A DNA stretch of 9,979 nt, from contig JALHOX010000148.1 of assembly GCA_022842805.1 (NCBI GenBank), positions 1-9,979 on the forward strand. The letters run 5' to 3'. A program made the position numbers and the translations under genes. The stretch comes from Phycisphaerae bacterium. GTDB taxonomy: Bacteria; Planctomycetota; Phycisphaerae; UBA1845; Fen-1342. Below, one piece after another: positions 1 to 5,469 of the stretch; the first letter of the stretch is position 1, and each line of letters begins with the position of its first letter. The notes under the pieces are model-generated. The model saw nothing but the letters and a program-made list of their open reading frames with translations, did no database searches and was not told the DNA's origin.

Positions 1-18
1 CGTGTGCTCTTCCGATCT
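1..18. other. Illumina TruSeq adapter remnant at the contig edge (artefact)
   Basis: The first 18 bases, cgtgtgctcttccgatct, are identical to the 3' end of the reverse complement of the TruSeq read adapter. They are almost certainly untrimmed library sequence and not genome. Read in the gmhA frame they would add the residues VLFRS to an artefactual N-terminal extension. Genomic sequence therefore begins at about base 19. Confidence 0.93.
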
Positions 19-148
19 CGAGCCTCGCCCTGCGAAGCCGCCATCGTAGCGCAACGCTCCGCCGCGCGCCTTACCGCGAACCCCATTTTCCGCGATGATG
101 CACCACCACGCGACGCGGCATCGCTCGCCGCGTTCGTATTCGCTCGAT

Positions 149-152
149 GGAG
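149..152 (+). promoter_or_regulatory. Ribosome binding site deciding the gmhA start
   Basis: A GGAG core lies seven bases before the TTG codon at 160. No other in-frame start near the conserved part of GmhA has such a site, so it supports a TTG start over the open frame that continues to the adapter. Confidence 0.55.
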
Positions 153-159
153 CCGCTTC

Positions 160-726
160 TTGAGCGCCACAAACTGGAACCAGACCCTTCACGACCACAA
201 CGAGTTGATCCGCGCCCTCGCCGACCGCGGCCCGCTGCTCGACGCCGTCGCCGACGCGACCATCGCCGCTTTCCGCGCCGGCCATCGGTTGCTGATCTGC
301 GGCAACGGCGGCAGCGCCGCGGATGCCCAGCACATCGCCGCCGAGTTGGTGGGCCGCTTCAAAGTCAATCGCCGCGCCCTGCCCGCCATCGCGCTCACGA
401 CGGACACATCAAACCTGACCGCGATCGGCAACGACTTCGGCTTCGAGACCGTCTTCTCAAGACAGGTCGAGGCCCTCGCCGGCGCCGGCGATCTGCTTTG
501 GGCGCTCAGCACCAGCGGCAACTCCCCCAACGTCCTCCGCGCCGCACAGGCCGCCCGCGAGCGCGGCACGCGCATTATCGCTTTCACAGGCGACACCGGC
601 GGCAAGCTCGCCCCGCTCGCCGACTGGCTCTTCGCCGTCCCTCATCGCAGTACCGACCGCATCCAGGAAGCCCACGCCCTCGCCTATCACTACATCTGCG
701 ATCGCGTCGAGCAAGCCTTCATCTAG
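160..726 (+). CDS. gmhA: Phosphoheptose isomerase (D-sedoheptulose 7-phosphate isomerase), SIS domain
   Basis: This cytoplasmic enzyme converts sedoheptulose 7-phosphate to glycero-manno-heptose 7-phosphate, the first step towards nucleotide-activated heptose for lipopolysaccharide or other surface glycans. The SIS-fold signatures are clear: the phosphate-binding loop CGNGGSAADAQH near residue 47, AELVGRF shortly after with the Glu that corresponds to the catalytic Glu of the E. coli enzyme, the STSGNS loop in the middle, and DRIQEAHALAYH near the C-terminus with the Gln and His expected in the active site. I chose the TTG at 160: it gives 188 residues, close to the 192 of E. coli GmhA, and follows a GGAG at seven bases. 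The frame stays open back to base 4, but those extra codons include adapter sequence and match nothing in the family. No partner gene of the heptose pathway is visible; the next gene is on the other strand. Confidence 0.93.
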   Translation: MSATNWNQTLHDHNELIRALADRGPLLDAVADATIAAFRAGHRLLICGNGGSAADAQHIAAELVGRFKVNRRALPAIALTTDTSNLTAIGNDFGFETVFSRQVEALAGAGDLLWALSTSGNSPNVLRAAQAARERGTRIIAFTGDTGGKLAPLADWLFAVPHRSTDRIQEAHALAYHYICDRVEQAFI

Positions 727-729
727 TGT

Positions 730-745
730 CGGCCGCCGGCGGCCG
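730..745. repeat. Perfect 16-bp GC-only palindrome after gmhA
   Basis: The sequence cggccgccggcggccg is its own reverse complement and begins three bases after the gmhA stop codon. It could form a cruciform or a short RNA hairpin at the 3' end of the gmhA message. No T-run follows, so it is not a standard intrinsic terminator. It may be chance in GC-rich DNA. The rest of 746-898 shows no gene or recognisable site. Confidence 0.5.
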
Positions 746-898
746 GTCGCCGAAGTAACCGCGCTCAACCCGGCGACGCGCGGCAGCGCACACAGGCTCT
801 TTCGCCGCATTCGATCGTCCACCGCCCGACTTCCCGCGCAATCGCGACCGCCCTCAATCCCACATCAGCACGCTCCTGATCCCTCGCCGCGATGCACC

Positions 899-937
899 AA
901 AAAAGAAACCCCGCCGGCGAGGACGCGGCGGGGTTTT
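899..937 (-). terminator. Strong intrinsic terminator for the exosortase locus, probably bidirectional
   Basis: A perfect 10-bp stem (906-915 aaaccccgcc with 927-936 ggcggggttt) encloses an 11-base loop. Read on the minus strand, the stem is followed by a long T-rich run (complement of 899-908), so it should efficiently end transcripts of the PEP-CTERM gene whose stop is at 1008. On the plus strand it ends in four T's and could also stop read-through from gmhA, which converges on it. Confidence 0.87.
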
Positions 938-958
938 CGGATGGTTGGTGCTATCCGA

Positions 959-979
959 CGCGGCGCATCCTGCGCCGCG
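959..979 (-). repeat. Hairpin in the 3' UTR of the downstream PEP-CTERM gene
   Basis: Nine-base arms cgcggcgca (959-967) and tgcgccgcg (971-979) pair perfectly around a three-base loop. The hairpin lies about 30 bases past the stop codon of the PEP-CTERM gene and before the terminator, so the mRNA would end in two successive hairpins. It has no T-tract. A role in mRNA 3'-end protection is a guess. Confidence 0.6.
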
Positions 980-1007
980 AGATGATCAGATCAAACGATC
1001 GGCAGGC

Positions 1008-1718
1008 TTACCGACGACGCAGAGCGCCGACGAGGGCCAGACCGAGCATGCCCAGACCGGCAGCAGCCGGCGACGGGATGATGATCGTCAGGACGCGCGA
1101 AGCGCCAGCAGCGCCGCCGTCCAGCAGGCTGATGGTCGACTCGCTCCACGACTGGGCCTGAACTTCGAACCACACCCAAGCCGAGCGGTTGCTCTTGTTG
1201 ATCTGGGTGCCGTCCGAACCGAGGCGGAACTGCCACTGCGGGTTCTCTTCCGGGGTGGCGGCGCGCTCGATGAAGTACGGGTCGCCGTCGTTCCACACCG
1301 TGTTACCGCTGGCGTTCGTGCTCACGCCCGAACCGTCCGCACCGGCGTCGAGGATGTTGACGCCGCTCCAACCGACCGGGTTCAGAGCCGCGCGAACCAG
1401 GTTCGGGGCGCTCTGGGCGTTCAGCTGGATCTGGTAGGCAAAGCCCAGCACGCCAGGGCTGACCTGGGCGACGCGGCTGGTGACAGTGCCCTGGAACTGC
1501 AGGAAGCCCGGAATGCCGGCGATCGGGGCCGACAGCGAGGCGAGCAGCGGGCCGCCCAGCCAAGCCGGAGCGCCCGAGGTGTAGAACGGGCCGCCGGCGC
1601 CGATTTCGCCGGTGCCGTTCAGCTGCGGGTTGTACAGAACCTGGCCCGGATTCAGGGCCGCGAACGAGGGGGCCGCGAAAGCAGCGACAGCGAGAGCAGA
1701 CAGAACAAACTTACGCAT
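1008..1718 (-). CDS. Secreted PEP-CTERM-like protein, paralogue A (PSPAA-type sorting tail)
   Basis: This is a predicted exported protein handled by the exosortase. Residues 1-20 are a classic Sec signal peptide (MRKFVLSALA start, cleavage after PSFA). Residues 21-205 or so are a mature domain I do not recognise. The last 22 residues form a three-part sorting signal: PSPAAAG (215-221), a hydrophobic helix, then the basic tail RRR. PSP replaces the usual PEP; such Pro-rich variants occur in planctomycete proteins. The start is the ATG at 1718, giving 236 residues, exactly the length of the paralogue at 2606-3316; a GTG at 1730 is in frame but has a poorly spaced ribosome site. Codons are strongly biased to CTG, CCG, GGC, AAC and CAG, more than in the paralogue, suggesting abundant expression. 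Shared blocks with the paralogue include NPQLNGTG, PGFxQFxG, AGADGSGVS, YxIERA, SAWVWFE and DGGAxGAxR. Function beyond surface export is unknown. Confidence 0.88.
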   Translation of the reverse strand: MRKFVLSALAVAAFAAPSFAALNPGQVLYNPQLNGTGEIGAGGPFYTSGAPAWLGGPLLASLSAPIAGIPGFLQFQGTVTSRVAQVSPGVLGFAYQIQLNAQSAPNLVRAALNPVGWSGVNILDAGADGSGVSTNASGNTVWNDGDPYFIERAATPEENPQWQFRLGSDGTQINKSNRSAWVWFEVQAQSWSESTISLLDGGAAGASRVLTIIIPSPAAAGLGMLGLALVGALRRR

Positions 1719-1808
1719 GTTTTGATTCACTTTCCGTGGTTTAGAAAAACTTTTGTTTTCAGGTCAATTAATCCGAGGTCACATTTCCCATTCACGTTCA
1801 AGCAGACT
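1719..1808 (-). promoter_or_regulatory. AT-rich leader upstream of PEP-CTERM paralogue A
   Basis: This 90-base gap between the small unknown gene and paralogue A is clearly more AT-rich than its surroundings, as expected of a promoter region. It contains a short inverted repeat (aaaac-tttt-gtttt, around 1746-1758) and, on the minus strand, a GGAAAG about 11 bases before the ATG that could serve as ribosome site. A TTGACC (1762-1767) resembles a -35 box, but no good -10 follows at a workable distance, so no promoter is placed. Confidence 0.35.
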
Positions 1809-2327
1809 TCACCGAACGGGAGGACCTCGCGGAGCATCAACCTCAACCACGAATCGCGTTTTTGGTTTGCAAGGAATGTCGGATCGCGCCGGAATCCGCA
1901 ACGAAGGCGTCTCTGCCAGCGCGTCAAACTGCCAGGGATATCCGGTCTCAATCGCCTGACCGGGAAGGTATCGCAACGTCCGACCGATCTGGTCCGGAGC
2001 GTGCTCGGCGTACCAATCGGGCAGGGCCCCGAGCTTCCAGCTCCGGGCCGACCAGCCGACTTGGAACAACCCAGCGCCGCCCAGGGCGCACAGCATCAGC
2101 AGCGTCGGCGAACCCGAAGAATCAGGACGCGACGGAAACTCCGGCACCATCGCCGGCTCCGCTCGCACCAGACCATTCAGCGATGCATCCGCAATCGCAT
2201 CCAACAACTCGCGCTGCGCGACGCGATCGCCGACGGTCGCCGCCGCAAGTCGGGCGGGCGCCTCAGCGCGCGAGATCGCCGCCATTCCGGCGACGAGCAG
2301 CAAAAGTTGTGCATTACGAACGATCAC
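1809..2327 (-). CDS. Unrecognised small exported/membrane protein between the two PEP-CTERM genes
   Basis: I do not recognise this 172-residue protein. Visible parts, in order: a signal-peptide-like N-terminus (VRNAQLLLLVAGMAA core, possible AEA cleavage at 21-23); a charged, partly acidic stretch to about residue 74; one clear membrane helix (75-91, TLLMLCALGGAGLFQVG); a basic turn (RSWK); and an 80-residue tail with ALPDWYAEHAPDQIG and a single Cys at 153. The helix is preceded by SGSP and followed by Arg/Lys, so the middle looks like an exosortase sorting signal that is not at the C-terminus. I chose the GTG at 2327 because it begins directly before the signal peptide; the frame stays open to 2534, but the extra residues look non-coding. 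Codon choice looks like real coding sequence. Its position between two substrate genes in the same orientation suggests an accessory role (inference). Confidence 0.68.
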   Translation of the reverse strand: MIVRNAQLLLLVAGMAAISRAEAPARLAAATVGDRVAQRELLDAIADASLNGLVRAEPAMVPEFPSRPDSSGSPTLLMLCALGGAGLFQVGWSARSWKLGALPDWYAEHAPDQIGRTLRYLPGQAIETGYPWQFDALAETPSLRIPARSDIPCKPKTRFVVEVDAPRGPPVR

Positions 2328-2529
2328 GATTGCTTCAGTTCTCCATCGGCGACGCGCGTTCGGCGCGCAGCCCTTTCGCTCTGCATAGTTTAGACCCGCT
2401 GTCCAGGCGCTCGCAAGTCGAAATGCGGGATTCTGCCGCCACCCGCTCCAAGCGAGCCCCATCGGGCTTCCACAAACATATTCTAAGACCGGCCGCTGAA
2501 GGCCGCCTGACGCACCGATAAATTGCGAA

Positions 2530-2569
2530 GGCATCGGCAGACGGGCGATTTCTCCCGTCGTCCGATGCC
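2530..2569 (-). terminator. Long hairpin downstream of PEP-CTERM paralogue B, probable terminator
   Basis: Outer arms ggcatcgg (2530-2537) and ccgatgcc (2562-2569) and inner arms gacggg (2540-2545) and cccgtc (2554-2559) pair around an eight-base loop, with only a 2x2 internal mismatch. It lies about 40 bases past the stop of paralogue B on the minus strand. The following minus-strand bases (ttcgcaattta) are only mildly T-rich, so termination may be partial and could let some transcription pass into the next gene. The rest of 2328-2605 shows no gene. Confidence 0.6.
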
Positions 2570-2605
2570 TGAGTTATTCTTCGTAAATCAAGCTCTGGAT
2601 AAGAC

Positions 2606-3316
2606 TTAGACAGATCGGCCGCGCCCGAAGCCAAAGAGCAGCACGCCCAGGGGAATCAGGATCAGAAACGCCGTCGGCTCCGGGACCGAGATGATCCGAG
2701 CAGCCCCGACCGCTCCGCCATCCTGCAGCGTGATCGAATCTTGGTTAAAACCTTCCGAGTTGGTTTCAAACCAGACCCAGGCGGATTGCTGATTGCGGTT
2801 GATCGCCGTTCCGTGGGGCCCGAACCGGAAGGCCCAGAGCGGCATTCCGTTATCGGTCGCCCGCTCAATCAGATAGGGGTTTCCGTTCGTCCATCGCGGC
2901 CCCGCGCCGGTCAGGGTCGCGCTGACTCCCGAGCCGTCGGCCCCAGCCAGTGGAATGTCCAGTTCACGCCAGTCGCCGCCCAGTGACGCGCGAACCAGCC
3001 GGTCGGCGCTGTTGTTCGCCAGCCGGATGCGATACGCAAAACCGACGACTCCCGGCGCGATCGAATACGCAGCACTATCGACAAACCCGCGGAATTGCGC
3101 AAAGCCCGGCACGCCCTCGATCGGCGATGTCAGGCTCACGAGCTGATTTTTGTCATTCAGCCACGACGGTGTACCGCTGACATAAAAAGGGCCGGTGCTG
3201 CCCACCACGCCGGTGCCGTTTAGTTGCGGATTGAACTGCAAATCACCAAACGCCAGCCCCCCGAAAGTACCGGGAACGAGCGCGAGCAATAACCCCAAGG
3301 CCAACCATGACCGCAT
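2606..3316 (-). CDS. Secreted PEP-CTERM protein, paralogue B (canonical VPEP sorting tail)
   Basis: This is a predicted exosortase substrate. Residues 1-24 form a signal peptide (MRSWLALGLLLALVPG start, likely cleavage near AFG). The mature domain is homologous to paralogue A along its length but unrecognised. The C-terminal 26 residues are a textbook PEP-CTERM signal: VPEP (211-214), a hydrophobic helix, then GRGRSV. Such proteins are exported by Sec, held by the C-terminal helix, cut near the PEP motif by exosortase and released to the surface or matrix. The start at 3316 is firm: a perfect GGAGGA lies seven bases upstream, and it makes the protein 236 residues, the same as paralogue A. Nineteen further in-frame codons upstream are not supported. 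Codon use is mixed (CTA, CAA, TTT, AAT occur), unlike the biased set in paralogue A. It lies about 260 bases downstream of the exosortase gene on the same strand, so it may have its own promoter or be read through. Confidence 0.92.
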   Translation of the reverse strand: MRSWLALGLLLALVPGTFGGLAFGDLQFNPQLNGTGVVGSTGPFYVSGTPSWLNDKNQLVSLTSPIEGVPGFAQFRGFVDSAAYSIAPGVVGFAYRIRLANNSADRLVRASLGGDWRELDIPLAGADGSGVSATLTGAGPRWTNGNPYLIERATDNGMPLWAFRFGPHGTAINRNQQSAWVWFETNSEGFNQDSITLQDGGAVGAARIISVPEPTAFLILIPLGVLLFGFGRGRSV

Positions 3317-3323
3317 CTTCAAG

Positions 3324-3329
3324 TCCTCC
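3324..3329 (-). promoter_or_regulatory. Strong Shine-Dalgarno of PEP-CTERM paralogue B
   Basis: The minus strand reads GGAGGA seven bases before the ATG at 3316. It is the best ribosome site in the window and fixes the start of this gene. Confidence 0.85.
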
Positions 3330-3423
3330 GCGATCGGCGCAAATCCTCCGCCCGTGATCCCGCCAGCGCGCACCCTCTCCGCTCGAAGTATGCGAATCGA
3401 AAAGACGCGCGTACTTCATCCGG

Positions 3424-3443
3424 GCGCACCCATACGGGTGCGC
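3424..3443. promoter_or_regulatory. Compact inverted repeat in the leader of PEP-CTERM paralogue B
   Basis: Perfect eight-base arms gcgcaccc and gggtgcgc flank a four-base loop (atac). It is 108 bases upstream of the paralogue B start, in the region where a promoter for that gene should lie. No T-run follows on either strand, so it is not a terminator. It could be an operator or a leader-RNA hairpin. Confidence 0.45.
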
Positions 3444-3505
3444 AGGTGCAACCAAAAACGCACTGCGGAAGATCAGCGAGTGAAGGCGCTGGGCGCCGAC
3501 CTCTA

Positions 3506-3539
3506 TGCCATGCGAGGCGCTTCCAAACCCCGCATGGCA
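3506..3539 (-). terminator. Hairpin downstream of the exosortase gene, possible weak terminator
   Basis: Nine-base arms tgccatgcg (3506-3514) and cgcatggca (3531-3539) pair perfectly around a 16-base loop. It begins 36 bases past the exosortase stop on the minus strand. There is no T-tract after it, so an intrinsic terminator is uncertain; an RNA processing or stability element is equally possible. Confidence 0.4.
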
Positions 3540-3547
3540 CTCTAGGA

Positions 3548-3560
3548 CGTGAAAATCACG
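3548..3560. repeat. Short palindrome CGTGA-AAA-TCACG after the exosortase stop
   Basis: Five-base arms cgtga and tcacg surround three A's, ending 15 bases before the stop codon of the exosortase gene on the minus strand. The form resembles a small operator half-site pair, but it is too short to assign. Confidence 0.3.
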
Positions 3561-3575
3561 AAGTAAAACGGAAAA

Positions 3576-4520
3576 TCAACGCGAGGCCGCTTTTTCCGTC
3601 GCCGGCGTGCTGAGTTGTTTCAGGACCCACAACTCCAGCAGCAGAAAACCGACCGCCATCGGCATCATCAACGCCATCCCCGCCATGTCGTGGACGAACT
3701 GCTCGGCGAACCCGCCCGGCAGATAGAGAAACGCGACCGCCGTCAGGCAGAGGCGAACCAGGTTGCAGAGAATCGCAACACCGACGCTCGAAAAGACCAG
3801 AATCGTCCGTTGCCACGCCGGACGCTCAATCAAAAACGCCATCACCGCCGCCACGATCACAAACGCCGTCAGCATCCGCAGACCGCTGCAGGCCTCTTCG
3901 ATCCCCACCGGCTGCTGTCCGTTCAACGTCAGCACATGCCCCTGACGATCGACGTCAAAGCCCAGCGTCTGCAGCACAAACACCGTGCCGCCCGTCGACC
4001 AGTCCTGCAGCGGCCCCGCGATTCGATTGTGAATGAAGCCCGGCAGCGGCATCGCCAGGAACAAAAACACCAGCAGCCAGCGCACGTTCCAGAAGACACG
4101 CCAGCCGCACAAAAACAGCGTCACCCCCGCAATCATCACCACCAGCGACGCGCGATCGATCGACTCATACAGGCTGCGCAGCGCCTCAAATCGCATCAGC
4201 AGCGCCAGCGCAATCAGCCCCAGCCCCGCCGGCGCCAGGCGCGGTCGAAGTCGCGCCAACGCATCACGCTCCAGCGACAGGAGATAGACCGCCGCGATCG
4301 GCACCAGCATCCCCGCCGAATAGTTCGGATTCTCCCACTCGCGCCAAAGCCGAAACAACGTGTGCCAATAGGCCCACATCAGCGCCGCGATCACCCCCAC
4401 AGCGATCAGCAGATCCCGCCAACTCCAGTTCGCCGCCGCAACGGCGGCCGCCGGCGCGCTTTTCGCTGCGTGTCGACCATAGGCGGACTTCCCGCGAACC
4501 TGGTGCGTGGCGCCGCTCAT
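3576..4520 (-). CDS. Exosortase (exosortase/archaeosortase family cysteine peptidase-transpeptidase)
   Basis: This polytopic inner-membrane enzyme recognises PEP-CTERM-type tails and cuts or transfers the exported protein. At 314 residues with about eight membrane helices it has the normal length of a stand-alone exosortase. All three catalytic residues are visible in their motifs: Cys211 in EEACSGLRML, Arg256 in LCNLVRLCLT and His277 in QFVHDMAGM. NYSAGMLVPI near 66 and FLAMPLPGF near 154 are also typical of the family. The first 30 residues are an Ala-rich, cytosolic, basic extension. The ATG at 4520 overlaps the stop of the upstream EpsI-family gene as ATGA, implying translational coupling and one operon. 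The EpsI domain is encoded separately and not fused to it, as it is in some exosortases. Which exosortase subclass it is (for example the planctomycete types) cannot be decided by eye. Likely substrates are the two PEP-CTERM proteins encoded downstream. Confidence 0.95.
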   Translation of the reverse strand: MSGATHQVRGKSAYGRHAAKSAPAAAVAAANWSWRDLLIAVGVIAALMWAYWHTLFRLWREWENPNYSAGMLVPIAAVYLLSLERDALARLRPRLAPAGLGLIALALLMRFEALRSLYESIDRASLVVMIAGVTLFLCGWRVFWNVRWLLVFLFLAMPLPGFIHNRIAGPLQDWSTGGTVFVLQTLGFDVDRQGHVLTLNGQQPVGIEEACSGLRMLTAFVIVAAVMAFLIERPAWQRTILVFSSVGVAILCNLVRLCLTAVAFLYLPGGFAEQFVHDMAGMALMMPMAVGFLLLELWVLKQLSTPATEKAASR

Positions 4521-5251
4521 CGAACGCCTCCCGCTGCCGCCGCCTTCGCGATCGCCGCCTCGATCTCGGGCGCTGCGGCCGCGGCGAACTCGCGCATGAC
4601 TTCGATGTCCGACTCATCGGGAATCTCGCCGCGAAATCCCCGCGTGATCTGCACCTGCGCCACGTGGCCCGCGCTCCCCTGACCGCCGCGAGCCGACTTG
4701 CGCAGCGTCTCCACGTCCGGCGCGGTCGTTCCGCCGATCGAGTAAAAATTGAGCACGAGCATGTTGTTCGGGCTCAGGTGCGACGGATCAAAGCGGTACA
4801 GGTTGGCCTCGATCGTCTTGCCCTCTCCCAACGGAATCGACACCAACTCACGCGACTTCTGCGTGAAGCCGTTCGAGGGATAGCACACATCCGGTCGATG
4901 CGGCACCAGGTCGCGCGCCCTGACGCCGACCGCGATGTAAAGACAGATCAGCTTCGGATCGCCGCGCATCTGATAGTTGCGCTGCAGCGCGTCGTCGCAG
5001 TCCGCCGCCTGAAAGATCGACTCCTTCAGCGGCGCGTCGGTCCCTTCCCAGCCCGAGAGCCGCAGCGGAATCGTCGCCAATGAACCCCGCGCGAGCGGCG
5101 CCAGGCCGCCCGTCCCGTTCAGGTGCGCGTCGTATGTCCGATAGCCCCAGCCGCCGAGCAATATCAACAAAATTGCAAAAGTCGCCCCGGCACCGTTAAT
5201 TCCGACCGACGGGCGCCGGTTCAGATTGTTCTTTTCGGTTTGCATCGTCAT
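4517..5251 (-). CDS. epsI: Exosortase-associated EpsI-family protein
   Basis: EpsI-family proteins accompany exosortases, fused or as separate genes, and are thought to act with them at the outer face of the inner membrane in polysaccharide-linked protein sorting; the biochemical role is not settled. This 244-residue copy has one N-terminal membrane helix (about 22-37), then a periplasmic domain. Family signs are LSGWEG (65-70), the HRPDVCYPSNGF block (118-129) with the conserved His118 and Cys123, and LNFYSIGG (167-174). The C-terminal 25 residues are Ala/Glu-rich and helical, probably a lineage-specific extension. An LNGTG at 44-48, just after the helix, is also found in both PEP-CTERM proteins downstream. 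The first ATG at 5251 is used; a second ATG two codons later is possible, and neither has a strong ribosome site. It is the first gene of the minus-strand locus, divergent from the large lipoprotein gene, and overlaps the exosortase start by four bases. Confidence 0.88.
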   Translation of the reverse strand: MTMQTEKNNLNRRPSVGINGAGATFAILLILLGGWGYRTYDAHLNGTGGLAPLARGSLATIPLRLSGWEGTDAPLKESIFQAADCDDALQRNYQMRGDPKLICLYIAVGVRARDLVPHRPDVCYPSNGFTQKSRELVSIPLGEGKTIEANLYRFDPSHLSPNNMLVLNFYSIGGTTAPDVETLRKSARGGQGSAGHVAQVQITRGFRGEIPDESDIEVMREFAAAAAPEIEAAIAKAAAAGGVR

Positions 5252-5469
5252 CCGTTGGGGTCTGGGGGCAGCACTCTCATTTTATCGGGGCGCGCCCGCG
5301 ATGGCGTGATCAAGCGCCGCTCGGTCGCGCCTAATTCCAACTGTTCGCGGTCCTTGCGCTCCGCGCGCTCGCCGTCGGGGGTGGAAGCAGACTAGCTCAT
5401 TTCGCAGCCTTCAGGTGGGTACTTGCGAACCTGGGGAGGCTCCGCAAAACCCAACCGGAGTGGAAGCAC
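5252..5469. promoter_or_regulatory. Divergent intergenic region between epsI and the large lipoprotein gene
   Basis: These 218 bases separate two genes read away from each other, so promoters for both must lie here or just inside. No convincing -35/-10 pair is visible on either strand. Seen: a GGGCGCGCCC palindrome (5288-5297), a mildly AT-rich patch around 5330-5342, and GGAG at 5457-5460, nine bases before the lipoprotein ATG, as its ribosome site. A small hairpin (ttgcg 5423-5427 with cgcaa 5443-5447) is upstream of that site. Confidence 0.4.

Noticed and set aside
1719..1730. GTG start at 1730 for paralogue A
   Set aside because: The GGAA before it is only three bases away. The ATG at 1718 begins the normal signal peptide and gives exactly the paralogue's length.
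1738..1767. Sigma-70 promoter TTGACC-18-TAAACC for paralogue A
   Set aside because: The -10 box matches only three of six bases, and the predicted start would leave almost no leader for the ribosome site.
945..2393. 482-codon open frame on the plus strand
   Set aside because: It runs antisense to paralogue A and the small unknown gene. It has no signal peptide, domain or ribosome site and is Arg/Ser-rich throughout.
2328..2534. N-terminal extension of the small unknown protein to 2534
   Set aside because: The extra residues show no order. The signal-peptide core starts just after the GTG at 2327, and the extension would run into the hairpin at 2530-2569.
3440..3470. Sigma-54 promoter upstream of paralogue B, as known for some PEP-CTERM genes
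   Set aside because: On the minus strand a GG-N10-GC spacing can be found near TTTTTGGTTGCACC, but the flanking bases do not fit TGGCAC-N5-TTGC, and no sigma-54 regulator is in view.
3615..4682. 355-codon open frame on the plus strand
   Set aside because: It is the antisense of the exosortase and EpsI genes. The translation is almost entirely Arg, Gln, His and Pro, as expected opposite hydrophobic membrane codons.
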